Origin: Streptomyces sp. CBMA156
GTDB lineage: Bacteria; Actinomycetota; Actinomycetes; Streptomycetales; Streptomycetaceae
Length of the DNA stretch: 62,895 nucleotides
Direction of reading: 5' to 3'
Assembly: GCF_014596515.1 (NCBI RefSeq)
Contig: NZ_MSJQ01000030.1
Location: 1-62,895 of the forward strand
The notes beneath the pieces are model-generated. The model was not told the DNA's origin, searched no databases, and saw only the letters and a program-made list of their open reading frames with translations. Made by a program: the position numbers and the translations under genes. Shown piece after piece: positions 16,593 to 25,300 of the stretch. Numbering within the stretch: the stretch's first letter is position 1; the number at the start of each line of letters is the position of its first letter.

Positions 16593-17855
16593 GTGCAGCA
16601 GCCCCGCCCCGCCGGCCGCCGCGGCGTCCCCGGTGCCGACGTCCCCGGCCCTGGCCCCGGCCCCGACGCCGGCCCCGACGCCGGCGATCCGGACGCGGCC
16701 CGGCTGGCCCTGCTGCTGGACTCCGCCTTCCTGCTGCTGCTCGCCGCCTCGCTCAGCCGCTACCTCACCCACCACTCCGGCAGCGCGCAGGCGCCCTGGG
16801 TGATCGGGCTGAGCGCCGCCCTCGCGGTCGCCCAGCCGGCCGGCTCCTGGCTGGCCCACCGGCGGCCGCCCGCCCGGGGAAGGCAACGCCGGTGGCCACC
16901 GGCCCTGGTGGTGGTGCTCTGGGTGGTGCTGGTGCTGCTCGCGCCGAGCTTCGCCTGGTGCGCCGTCCCGCTGATCTACACCGCGCTGCGGGCCCTGCCG
17001 GCGAAGGCGGCCATCCCGCTGGTCGGCGCGCTGACCCTGCTGGTCGTGATCGCCGAGATCCGGCTGCCCGGCGGCGCCGACGCCACCCTCGTGCTGCTGC
17101 CGCCCGCGGTGGCCGGGCTCGCCACCGGCGTCTTCCTCTTCATGGCCAGGCAGGCCGCCCGGCAGCGGGCGCTGATCGCGGACCTGGTCCGCACCCGGCG
17201 CGAACTCGCCGCCACCGAACGGCGGGAGGGCACCCTGGCCGAGCGCGAGCGGCTGGCGATGGAGATCCACGACACCCTGGCGCAAGGCCTGTCCAGCCAG
17301 CAGATGCTGCTCCAGGCCGCCGAGCGCACCTGGGACACCCACCCGGCGACCGCCCGCACCCACGTCCGCACCGCCACCGAGGTGGCCGCCCGGAACCTGG
17401 CCGAGGCCCGCCGCTTCGTCCACGACCTCGCCCCGGCGGAGCTCTCCGACGGCCGTGCCCTCGACCAGGCGCTGCGGGCGCTGGCCGAGCGGGAGTCCGC
17501 CGAGAGCGGCCTGCCGGTCCGCTTCCACCTGGACGGCACGCCGGTGTCGCTGCCCACCGCCGCGCAGGCCGCGCTGCTGCGGATCGCCCAGGGCGCGCTG
17601 GCCAACGTCCGGGAGCACGCCGGGGCTTCGGCCGCCGCCCTCACACTGTCCTTCCTCGGCGACCAGGCGGTGCTGGACATCGCCGACGACGGGCAGGGCT
17701 TCGACCAGGACGCGGCCGGCACCGGGGGCGGGCGCGGCTACGGCCTCCCGGCGATGCGGGCCCGGCTGCGGCAGCTGGGTGGCAGGCTGACCGTGGAGAG
17801 CACTCCCGGCGAGGGCACCGTGGTCTCCGCCGCGATCCCCCTCGGACACCGGTGA
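16593..17855 (+). CDS. senS: SenS-like histidine kinase with five membrane helices
   Basis: A protein of 420 residues. The N-terminal disordered 40 residues rich in Gly/Pro/Asp are followed by five hydrophobic segments (about 45-195), a HisKA_3 dimerisation domain with the phospho-accepting His226 in MEIHDTLAQGLSSQQM, and a HATPase_c domain with DDGQGFDQD and GYGLPAMRARL. This is the NarL-partner class of kinases. Five helices and the HbpS-like neighbour match SenS. GTG 16593 follows AGGAG with 6-base spacing. The response regulator starts 131 bases downstream, after a repeat region. Confidence 0.88.
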   Translation: MQQPRPAGRRGVPGADVPGPGPGPDAGPDAGDPDAARLALLLDSAFLLLLAASLSRYLTHHSGSAQAPWVIGLSAALAVAQPAGSWLAHRRPPARGRQRRWPPALVVVLWVVLVLLAPSFAWCAVPLIYTALRALPAKAAIPLVGALTLLVVIAEIRLPGGADATLVLLPPAVAGLATGVFLFMARQAARQRALIADLVRTRRELAATERREGTLAERERLAMEIHDTLAQGLSSQQMLLQAAERTWDTHPATARTHVRTATEVAARNLAEARRFVHDLAPAELSDGRALDQALRALAERESAESGLPVRFHLDGTPVSLPTAAQAALLRIAQGALANVREHAGASAAALTLSFLGDQAVLDIADDGQGFDQDAAGTGGGRGYGLPAMRARLRQLGGRLTVESTPGEGTVVSAAIPLGHR

Positions 17856-17906
17856 ACGCGGAACACGACGAACCCGGAACACCCGTGGTCCGGGGCGGCG
17901 ATGGGT

Positions 17907-17990
17907 CCGGAGCGGCAAGGAGCCTGGAGCAGCGATGAGGCTGGAGCGGCCATGAACCTGGAGCACCGAATGCGTCTGGAGCGCCGATGA
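17907..17990 (+). repeat. Tandem ~17-bp repeats, each with a ribosome-binding-like GGAG and most with an ATG
   Basis: Five degenerate units built on CTGGAGCGGCGATGA-like sequence run from GTCCGGAGCGGCAAGGAG to CTGGAGCGCCGATGAGC. ATGs occur at 17935, 17952, 17970 and 17987 (spacing 17-18 bases), and another at 17901. A 29-codon frame from 17901 ends at 17990, overlapping the response regulator ATG by 4 bases, so it could act as a translated leader. Confidence 0.65.
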
Positions 17991-18634
17991 GCACGACTCC
18001 CGTCCGGCCGGTTCCCGTCCGGCTGCTGGTCTGCGACGACCACGCCGTGGTGCGGGCCGGACTGCTGGCGCTGCTGGCGAGCGCCGGCGACATCGAGGTG
18101 GTCGGCGAGGCCAGCACCGGGGAGGAGGCCGTCGCGCTGGCCGCCCTGCTGGCACCGCAGGTGGTGCTGATGGACCTCCAACTCGGCGACGGCATCGACG
18201 GGGTGGAGGCCACCCGGCGGATCACCGCCGCCCCCGGCGGGCCGCACGTCCTGGTGCTCACCACCTACGACACCGACGCCGACATCACCCGGGCCATCGC
18301 CGCGGGCGCCACCGGCTACCTGCTGAAGGCCGAACGGCCGGAGGAGCTGTTCGCCGCCGTGCACGCGGCCGCGCAGGGCCGGACGGTGCTCTCGCCGCCG
18401 GTCGCCTCCAGGGTGATGGCGCAGATGCGGACGCCCGCGCCACAGCTCACCGAGCGCGAGCAGGACATCCTCGGACAGCTGGCCCGGGGACTGGGCAACC
18501 GGGAGATCGCCAGGGCCCTGTTCATCAGCGAGGCCACCGTGAAGACCCACCTCGGCCGGATCTACGACAAGTTGGGCGTGGACACCAGGGCGGGCGCGGT
18601 GGCGGTGGCGAAGGAGCGCCGGCTGCTGCGCTGA
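17987..18634 (+). CDS. senR: SenR-like NarL/LuxR-type response regulator
   Basis: A protein of 215 residues. The receiver domain carries the acidic pair in VCDDHAVVR, phospho-acceptor Asp63 in VVLMDLQLGDG, and the conserved Thr/Lys in VLTTYDT and GYLLKAE. A LuxR-type helix-turn-helix follows at about 150-210 (LTEREQDILGQLARG, NREIARALFISEATVKTHL). It is the cognate partner of the upstream kinase; in the S. reticuli system SenR controls catalase-peroxidase and hbpS genes. The start is the last of a series of GGAG-ATG repeats, so upstream translation probably influences its expression. Confidence 0.9.
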   Translation: MSTTPVRPVPVRLLVCDDHAVVRAGLLALLASAGDIEVVGEASTGEEAVALAALLAPQVVLMDLQLGDGIDGVEATRRITAAPGGPHVLVLTTYDTDADITRAIAAGATGYLLKAERPEELFAAVHAAAQGRTVLSPPVASRVMAQMRTPAPQLTEREQDILGQLARGLGNREIARALFISEATVKTHLGRIYDKLGVDTRAGAVAVAKERRLLR

Positions 18635-18926
18635 GCCCGTCGGAGCGCCTGTCGCCCGGTCCTGCCCGGTCTCGCTCTCTTCGGCCCGTTCCCGCCCGTT
18701 CCCGGCCTTTCCCCGTCGCGCCTCCGGCTGCGCTGGGCGCTCGACCGGTGTCACTGCGTGCTGCCATGATGCTCGGAATGTCGGATTCCAGAGTGTCGCC
18801 CGCCGCCGTCCGGGCGGGGCGTTCAGCACCCCGATCATCCTGGCGGGGCCACAACTCCCAGGTCCAGGGCCTTTCGGACCAGTCCGAAGCGTTCACCACA
18901 TTGTGGATGTTTCATGGATTTCACTA

Positions 18927-18957
18927 TTGACAAACCAACCACGCGGTTTGTTAGCGT
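18927..18957 (+). promoter_or_regulatory. Orphan plus-strand promoter with overlapping operator dyad
   Basis: A consensus TTGACA (18927-18932) and TAGCGT (18952-18957) are 19 bases apart. The dyad ACAAACC-N8-GGTTTGT (18930-18951) fills the spacer, as expected for a repressor or a MerR-like activator. No convincing protein-coding gene starts downstream on this strand before the hairpin at 19098. It may drive a small RNA of about 170 bases, or an unrecognised short gene. Confidence 0.45.
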
Positions 18958-19097
18958 GAGATCAACGACGTCCCCGGGGGTGGGGGCTCGCCGGGGCCTG
19001 TGCGGACCGCTCTCGCCGGAGGGTGTTGCCAGGGGGGAAACGGCGGGTGTGCCGGGGTGTCGGGGGGAGCGGCAGCGCCGACGCCGCGCGACGAGGC

Positions 19098-19133
19098 GGC
19101 GTGGAGCGAGTCCGGGGGGACTCGCTCCACGCC
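19098..19133. terminator. Perfect 16-bp hairpin terminator
   Basis: GGCGTGGAGCGAGTCC pairs with its perfect complement around a GGGG loop. It lies 46 bases past the stop of the minus-strand gene at 19179 and about 140 bases past the orphan plus-strand promoter, so it could terminate either transcript. Confidence 0.75.
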
Positions 19134-19178
19134 TCCCCCGGTCCCCCTCGCCGGCCCGTCAGCTCGCCCGACCGTCCG

Positions 19179-19772
19179 CTACAGCAGCGCGCTCCAGTAC
19201 GAACAGCACACGTACGGCAGCGGCGGCGCGCCGTGGCCGGCGTTCCCGGACAGCACCGGGCCCCGCTCCGAGCGGGCCACCGCGGGCGACCCCGCGGTCA
19301 GCCCGGCCTCGCCCGCCTCGCCGAAGCGCAGTGCCAGCCGGTAGCCGTCCGGGGTGGCCGCGGCGACGCCCGGGCGCTCCCGGCTCGCGTTCAGCGAGGT
19401 GATCGTCCAGCCGCGCCGACGCCAGTGCCGCTCCACCACGTTCACCAGCACCGCCCGGCGGGGCAGTGAGACGACGGTGAGGACGTCCCGGCCCCGGGTG
19501 ACGTACCAGAGCGCCTCCGACCCGCGCCCCGGCAGCGGCAGCCGCGCCCCCGCCCGCGGGACCGATCCCTGCCAGACCGGCGCCGGACGGACGGCGTCCA
19601 GGGTGTCCTGGAGCAGCGTCTCGCAGCGCTCGGCGGCGTCGAGTTGATCGATCGCCACCCCCGGCTCCGCTCCCGGCCGCCGGACCGGCGCGACCCGCGC
19701 GCCCCAGGGGCCGCCGCCCGGGCATCCGACGTTCAGTTCGGCACCACCTGACTGCACAGCGCCCCTCCGCAC
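19179..19772 (-). CDS. Hypothetical protein resembling a streptomycete lipoprotein family
   Basis: A product of up to 197 residues. The central and C-terminal parts (LDAAERCETLLQDTLDAVRP, VLTVVSLPRRAVLVNVVERHW, TPDGYRLALRFG, and a final YWSALL) resemble a family of short streptomycete lipoproteins, but no lipobox or signal peptide is seen at this N-terminus. The true start could be the GTG reading VAIDQLDAAER, or the export signal may have been lost. Function is unknown. It is divergent from the hydrolase gene at 20011 across a region with two operator dyads. Confidence 0.55.
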   Translation of the reverse strand: MRRGAVQSGGAELNVGCPGGGPWGARVAPVRRPGAEPGVAIDQLDAAERCETLLQDTLDAVRPAPVWQGSVPRAGARLPLPGRGSEALWYVTRGRDVLTVVSLPRRAVLVNVVERHWRRRGWTITSLNASRERPGVAAATPDGYRLALRFGEAGEAGLTAGSPAVARSERGPVLSGNAGHGAPPLPYVCCSYWSALL

Positions 19773-19883
19773 TCCTCCCGGCGTTCAACCCGGGCAGGCA
19801 TTCCGTCACTGCTTGGACGGCGGGCGGGCACGGGCAGTTGCGTTCCCCGTTCCTTCCCTCACCGTTCCCACACTTCCGAAGTG

Positions 19884-19926
19884 AACTGCACGGTGCAGTT
19901 GAATCACTGCTCTGCACTGTGTAGTT
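19884..19926 (+). promoter_or_regulatory. Two palindromic operators upstream of the hydrolase gene
   Basis: AACTGCACGGTGCAGTT (19884-19900) is a perfect 8+1+8 dyad. A second copy, CTCTGCACTGTGTAGTT at 19910-19926, matches it at 13 of 17 positions, with centres 26 bases apart. The flanking DNA is unusually AT-rich (TAGTTTACTTTTTG). The pattern suits a dimeric TetR/GntR-type repressor; no such gene is adjacent. Confidence 0.65.
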
Positions 19927-20010
19927 TACTTTTTGTGCCGCCAGCCGGCCCGGATCCGCCGACCGGCCCTTCCCGCCACGCCTTCTGACCCGCCATCGAG
20001 AGGACCCGCC

Positions 20011-20793
20011 ATGCCCGTGATCACCATCGGCACCGCCCGCATCCCCTACCGCGTGGTCGGCGACGGCCCCGACACCCTCGTCCTGGTGCACGGCACCGGC
20101 CCCGGCTCCGCCATGTGGGACGGCCTGCTGGACGCCTTCACCGACCGCTACACGGTGCTGCTGCCCGACCTCTCCGGCAGCGAGTCCGCCGAGGACGACG
20201 GCGCGCCGCTCACCCTGGAGGCGCTCGCCGCCCAGGTCGCCGCCGTGATCGCGGACGCCGGCCGCGGCCCCGCCGACGTCCTCGGCTTCTCCCTGGGTGC
20301 CGTCGTCGCCACCGCGACCGCCGCCCTGCACCCCGGGCGGGTCCGCCGCCTGGTCGCCGCCGCCGGCTGGATCAGCGCGGAACAGGACGAGTACCTGCGG
20401 CTCTCCATGGCCACCTGGCTCTCGCTCGCCGGCCACCCCGCCGCGTTCGGCGGCTACGCCACCCTCACCGCCTTCAGCCGCGGCTTCCTCGACCGGATCG
20501 GGCGCACCGCCGTCGAGGCCAACACCGCCTACATGCGGCCGACTTCCGGCACCCTGCGGCACATCGCCCTCAACCTCGGCCTGGACCTCTCGCCACTGCT
20601 CCCGCGCGTCCAGGCCCCCGCGCTGGTGATCGGCTGCACCCAGGACGCCACCGTCCCGGTGGAGAACGCCCGGCGGCTGCACGACGCCCTGCCGGGCAGC
20701 GCCTACGCCGAGTTCGACACCGGCCACATCGTGCTCGCCGAGGAGACCGCGGCGTTCACCGGGACCGTCCGGGACTTCCTCGCCGCCGCCTGA
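20011..20793 (+). CDS. Alpha/beta hydrolase
   Basis: A protein of 260 residues with the full alpha/beta-hydrolase set: oxyanion-hole HGTGPG, nucleophile elbow GFSLG (Ser near 96), acid in TQDATVP and catalytic His in DTGHIVLAEE near the end. Resemblance to streptomycete pigment/ester hydrolases gives no substrate. The ATG at 20011 follows GAGAGGA; the upstream in-frame ATG at 19933 would add 26 unsupported residues. The two operators at 19884-19926 indicate control by a ligand-responsive repressor. The neighbouring glycosyltransferase also has an operator, but of different sequence. Confidence 0.85.
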   Translation: MPVITIGTARIPYRVVGDGPDTLVLVHGTGPGSAMWDGLLDAFTDRYTVLLPDLSGSESAEDDGAPLTLEALAAQVAAVIADAGRGPADVLGFSLGAVVATATAALHPGRVRRLVAAAGWISAEQDEYLRLSMATWLSLAGHPAAFGGYATLTAFSRGFLDRIGRTAVEANTAYMRPTSGTLRHIALNLGLDLSPLLPRVQAPALVIGCTQDATVPVENARRLHDALPGSAYAEFDTGHIVLAEETAAFTGTVRDFLAAA

Positions 20794-20993
20794 CCGCCTG
20801 CCGCCTACCGCCCGACCGGCCGCCGTCCGACCGGCCGTTGCCCGACCGCCGGAAGGGCGCGGACGGGGGCGCGGGCGTGGCCCCGAGGAGGGCGCGCACG
20901 GCCCGGACGACCGGCGCGTGGAGCACACCGGAGCCCGGGAAACAAGCCTCACACCAGAAAGGCCGATTACCGCGCATAGTGATCGGAATCAAA

Positions 20994-21008
20994 TTGACTG
21001 AACGTCAA
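20994..21008 (+). promoter_or_regulatory. Operator dyad upstream of the glycosyltransferase
   Basis: TTGACTGAACGTCAA is a perfect TTGAC-N5-GTCAA dyad, 48 bases before the ATG at 21057, in an AT-richer stretch. It resembles MarR/TetR-type operators and overlaps a possible -35 element. Confidence 0.6.
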
Positions 21009-21056
21009 CTTCAAAGGTGAGACTGCCTTGTTGACGACGTTCGCAAGGAGACGACC

Positions 21057-22175
21057 ATGCGCATACTCTTCACCGGCCCCGCCTCGGCCGGTCACCTCTT
21101 CCCCATGGTGCCCACCGCCCAGGCGCTGCGCGCCGCCGGGCACGAGGTCCTGTTCGCCAGCGGACAGCCGCTCGACACGATCCGGGCCGCGGGCTTCCCC
21201 GTCGTCGAGATCGGCGACGGCCGGGAGCTGCCGGAGATCTTCGAGGAGCAGCTGGGCGGCAAGATCGAGTACATCAACCGGGACAAGACCCAGGACGAGA
21301 TCTTCGACATGGCGGCCGCGAGCTTCGCGTACGCCTCCCGTCCCGGCGTGGACGGCCTGCTGGCCGCCGCCACCGACTGGGGCGCCGACCTGATCGTCCA
21401 CGACTCCTTCCACGCCGCTCCCCCGCTGGTCGCCGCCCGGCTCAAGCTCCCGGTGGTGGTGCACAACTTCGGTGCCAGCCCCGGCCTTCCGATGATCGAC
21501 CGGCTGGCCTCGCACGTACCCGACCTGTACGAGGCCTGGGGCCTGACCGGCCCTGCCGTCACCGCGGCGCTCAACGTCGGCCCGCTCGGCGGCGACCCGG
21601 ACGGCCTGCCGATGCGCTACGTCCCGTACAACGGCGGCGGCATCGTCCCGGCCGAGTTCCTCCGCGAGGCCGAGCGCCCGCGGGTGGTCGTCACCCTGGG
21701 CACCGTGCTCGCCAAGCTCGACGGCGTCCGGTCGGTGGTCCGCCTGGTGGAGGCGGCGGCCGAGGTCGACGCCGACTTCCTGCTCGCGGTCAACGGCGCC
21801 GACCTCGCCCCGTTCGGCACGCTGCCCTCGAACGTCCGCGGCCTGCCCTGGGTCCCGCTCAACGAACTGCTCGGCCGCGCCGACGCGCTGATCCACCACG
21901 GCGGCTCCGGCACCATGCTGACCGCCCTCCAGGCCGGTCTGCCCCAGCTGCTGCTCCCGCAGGGCGCCGACCACTTCATCAACACGGAGGCCATCACCGC
22001 CACCGGCGCCGCCCTGCGCTCCACCTCCGACGCCGTCGACACCACGCTGCTCACCCGCCTGCTCACCGACGCCGCGCTCCGCGACGCCGCCCACCGCCTC
22101 CAGGCCGACAACGCCGCCCTGCCCACCCCGTCCGCCCTGGTCACCGCCCTGGAGGAGCTCGCCGCCCGCCGCTGA
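21057..22175 (+). CDS. GT1-family glycosyltransferase (macrolide/aglycone type)
   Basis: A protein of 372 residues with the two-domain GT-B fold. The N-terminal acceptor domain starts MRILFTGPASAGHLFPMVP with the catalytic-type His, and the C-terminal nucleotide-sugar domain holds HHGGSGTMLTALQAGLPQLLLPQGADHF, the PSPG-like motif of GT1 enzymes that glycosylate polyketides or inactivate macrolides. The short spacing and lack of an auxiliary P450-like partner do not distinguish biosynthesis from self-protection. ATG 21057 follows AAGGAG. It is preceded by an operator at 20994 and ends at a hairpin (22197). Confidence 0.9.
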   Translation: MRILFTGPASAGHLFPMVPTAQALRAAGHEVLFASGQPLDTIRAAGFPVVEIGDGRELPEIFEEQLGGKIEYINRDKTQDEIFDMAAASFAYASRPGVDGLLAAATDWGADLIVHDSFHAAPPLVAARLKLPVVVHNFGASPGLPMIDRLASHVPDLYEAWGLTGPAVTAALNVGPLGGDPDGLPMRYVPYNGGGIVPAEFLREAERPRVVVTLGTVLAKLDGVRSVVRLVEAAAEVDADFLLAVNGADLAPFGTLPSNVRGLPWVPLNELLGRADALIHHGGSGTMLTALQAGLPQLLLPQGADHFINTEAITATGAALRSTSDAVDTTLLTRLLTDAALRDAAHRLQADNAALPTPSALVTALEELAARR

Positions 22176-22196
22176 CACCCGGACGCGGCACGGCTG

Positions 22197-22218
22197 CCGC
22201 AGGCCGGGTGGCCTGCGG
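22197..22218 (+). terminator. Hairpin between glycosyltransferase and SARP gene
   Basis: CCGCAGGCC pairs perfectly with GGCCTGCGG around GGGT, 22 bases past the stop. It separates the glycosyltransferase transcript from the regulator gene. Confidence 0.55.
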
Positions 22219-22269
22219 TGGCCGGCTGTGGGGCGGGCGGTGGCAGGCGTCCCTTTCTTCGACGCATCG

Positions 22270-22282
22270 GTCTGGTCCAGAC
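22270..22282 (+). promoter_or_regulatory. Palindrome upstream of the SARP regulator
   Basis: GTCTGGTCCAGAC is a perfect 6+1+6 dyad, 30 bases before the ATG at 22313. The core TCTGGTCC recurs at 26137-26144 upstream of the small peptide gene, suggesting a shared binding site. Confidence 0.45.
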
Positions 22283-22312
22283 TGATCGCGGGCGACGGAC
22301 GAGGGGGATGCC

Positions 22313-25300
22313 ATGGCGGAGCGGACGTCGGCCCCGGAGCTTCCCCCCGACGGTCCCCCGGGCCGCCCGCCGGGCGATCCCGCGGACGGTCCCACCGGCG
22401 ATCCGGTCCCGTTCGGCCCCCGGCTGCGGGCGTTCCGCAACCGGGCGGGGCTGAGCCAGGAGACGGCCGCGGCCCGGGCCGGGATCAGCACCAGGGCCCT
22501 GCGCGACATCGAACAGGACCGGGTCCGCCGCCCCCGGCCCGGCACCCTCCGACGGCTGGCCGGAGCACTGGACCTGACCGGCGGCGAGCTGGCCGACCTG
22601 TCGGACACCGTGCGCACCGGGCCGCCGCGCGGGGCCGGCCGACCGCGTCTGCTGGTCCTCGGTCCGCTCGCCCTCCAGCACGGCGGGACGCCCGTCCCGG
22701 TCACCAGTCCGACGCTGCGCCGCCTGCTCGGGCTGCTGGCGCTCAAGCACCCCGCGCCCGCCACCCGGCAGGAGATCACCGACACCCTCTGGCCGGCCGG
22801 TCCGCCCGACTCCCACCAGAGCCTGGTCCACACCTACGTCAGCCAGGTCCGCCGACTGCTGGAACCACCCGGACTGCGGACCGGCCCGCCGCCGCCGGCC
22901 GTCGTACGGACCCCCACCGGGTACCGGCTGGAGACGCCCCCGAACCAGATCGACCTCGGCCGGTTCGACGACCTGCTGACCCGGGCCCGACGCGCCCACC
23001 GCGTACCGGACCCGCAGGCCGCGTACGAATCGCTGACGCGGGCCCTGCTGTGGTGGCGGGGCCCGGTGCTCGCGGACGGGGACCCGGTGCTGCGCCGGCA
23101 TCCCGCCGCGGTGGCCGCCGACGAGCGGCGGATCGCGGCGGCACTGCTGCACGCCGACACCGCGCTGCTACTGGGCCGCCCCGCGGAGGCCGTCCCGGTG
23201 CTGTCGGACCTGGTCAACGCCGAACCACTGCACGAGGGCCTGCACGCCCGGCTGATCCTCACCCTCGCCGGCGGCGGCGAACAGGCCGCCGCCCTCGACG
23301 TGTTCGGCCGTCTGCGCGACCGGCTCGACGAGGAACTGGGCATCACCCCCGGCGCGGAGGTCCGCGAGGCCCACCTCCGGGTGCTGCGCCGCCACCTGCC
23401 CCTCGGCGGACGGCCCGACCAGCCCGCCCCCACCGCGTCCGCCGTACCCGCCCCGGCCCGACCGCCGGCACCTGCCCCGGCCCAACTGCCCGCCAGGACC
23501 GGTTCCCACGTCGGACGGCTGCGGCAGCTGCGGGAACTGGACGCCCTGGTCTCGCCCGACCCGGCGCTGCGCCCTCAGGTGGTGGCGGTGGTCGGCGCGC
23601 CCGGGATCGGCAAGACCGCCCTCGCCACCCACTGGGCGCACGCGCGGCGCGAGCACTTCACGGACGGGCAGCTCTTCGTCGACCTGCGCGCCCACTCCCC
23701 GCTGCCGGCGCTGCGCCCCGGCGACGTCCTCGCGCAGTTCCTCCGGGCCCTGGGCACCGCGCCCGGCCGACTGCCCGCGGACGAGGGCGAGGCCGCCGCG
23801 CTCTACCGCACGCTGCTGGCCGACCGGCGGATGCTGATCGTGCTGGACGACGCGCGCGACGCCGAGCAGGTCAGGCCGCTCATCCCCGGCGCCCAGGGCT
23901 GCGCGGTGGTGGTCACCAGCCGCAGCCGGCTCGCCGGGCTGGTCGCGAGCGACGGCGCCCGGCGGACCGCCCTGGACGTCCTCGACCCGGACGAGGCCCG
24001 CCTGCTGCTGGGCGGCGTCGTCGGCGAGTGCCGGGCCGCGGCCGAGGAGGAGGCCGCCCGCCGGCTCGTCAGGGCGTGCGGCGGCCTGCCGCTGGCGATC
24101 CGGATCGCCGGCGCCAACCTGGTCGCCCGCGACGCCGGAATCGCCGACTACTGCGCCGAGTTGACGGGCGACGACCTGCTCAGCCGGCTGCACGTCGAAG
24201 GGGACCGGCGCTCGACGGTGCGGGCTGCCTTCGACCTCTCGTACCGCGCGCTCCCGGCCGACGCCCGGCGGATGTTCCGGCTGCTCGGCCTGATGCCCGG
24301 CCCGGACCTCACCGCGGACGGCGCCGCGGCCCTGGCGGGATCGGCCCCCGCCGGATCGGCCGGACTGCTGGCGCGCCTGACGGACGCCCATCTGGTGCAG
24401 GAACGCGCGGCGGGCCGCTTCGGGCTGCCCGAGCTGCTGCGCTCCTACGCCCGCGAGCTGGTCGGCACGGAGGAGGCGCACGCCGCCCGGCAGCGGCTCT
24501 TCGGCTGGTACCTCCACCGCACCGAAGCGGCCAACCGGCTGCTCTACCCCGCCGGACCGGCGGCGGGGCCGACGGGGCGCACGGGTACGACGGAGCGCGC
24601 GGGTACGGCGGCGGGGCGCGCGGGTACGGCGGGAGCCGGAGCGGGAACCGGAGCGGACTTCGCCGCCGTGGCGCTCTTCCACGACCACGCCCGGGCCTCG
24701 GCCTGGCTGGACGACGAGCGGGAGAGCCTGTCCGGGGCCGTCCTCCAGGCGTGCGCGGCAGGCCTCACCCCGATCGCCCGGCAGCTGGCGGAAAGCCTGC
24801 ACGGCTACCTCTCCGCCGGGCGGTACACGGGCGACTGCCTCAAGGTCGCGACCGCCGGCCTGTCCGCCGCCGTCGCCGACGGCGAGCTGCGCGCCCAGGC
24901 CGCCGCCCAGCTGCGGCTCGCCGAATGCCACGGGGCACTGGCCGACGGCGCCCGGGCCCTGAACCTGACCGGCCGGGCACTGGAGCTCGCCCGGCAGGCC
25001 GACTGGCGCGACGGCCAGGCCCTGGCGCTGCGCCGCATCGGCGCCGCGCACGAGGGCACCGGCGCCGTACGGCTGGCGTACGACCACCTCGCCCAGGCCC
25101 TCGGCCTCACCGGGCGAGGCGCCGGGACGGAGAACCCCGACGACCTCACCAGGCTCGGGCTGATCTGCTGGAAGCTCGGGCGGCTGCACGAGGCCACCGG
25201 GCACTTCTCGCAGGTGGCCCAGCTCTTCCGCACCCTCGACCAGGCCGACGGGGAGGCGGTCGCGCACACCAACGTGGCGATCGTCCACCGCACGCTGGGC

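Noticed and set aside
18914..19402. Plus-strand frames starting at 18914 or 19000 downstream of the orphan promoter
   Set aside because: They run through the terminator hairpin and antisense to the hypothetical gene, with no ribosome binding site and poor codon pattern.
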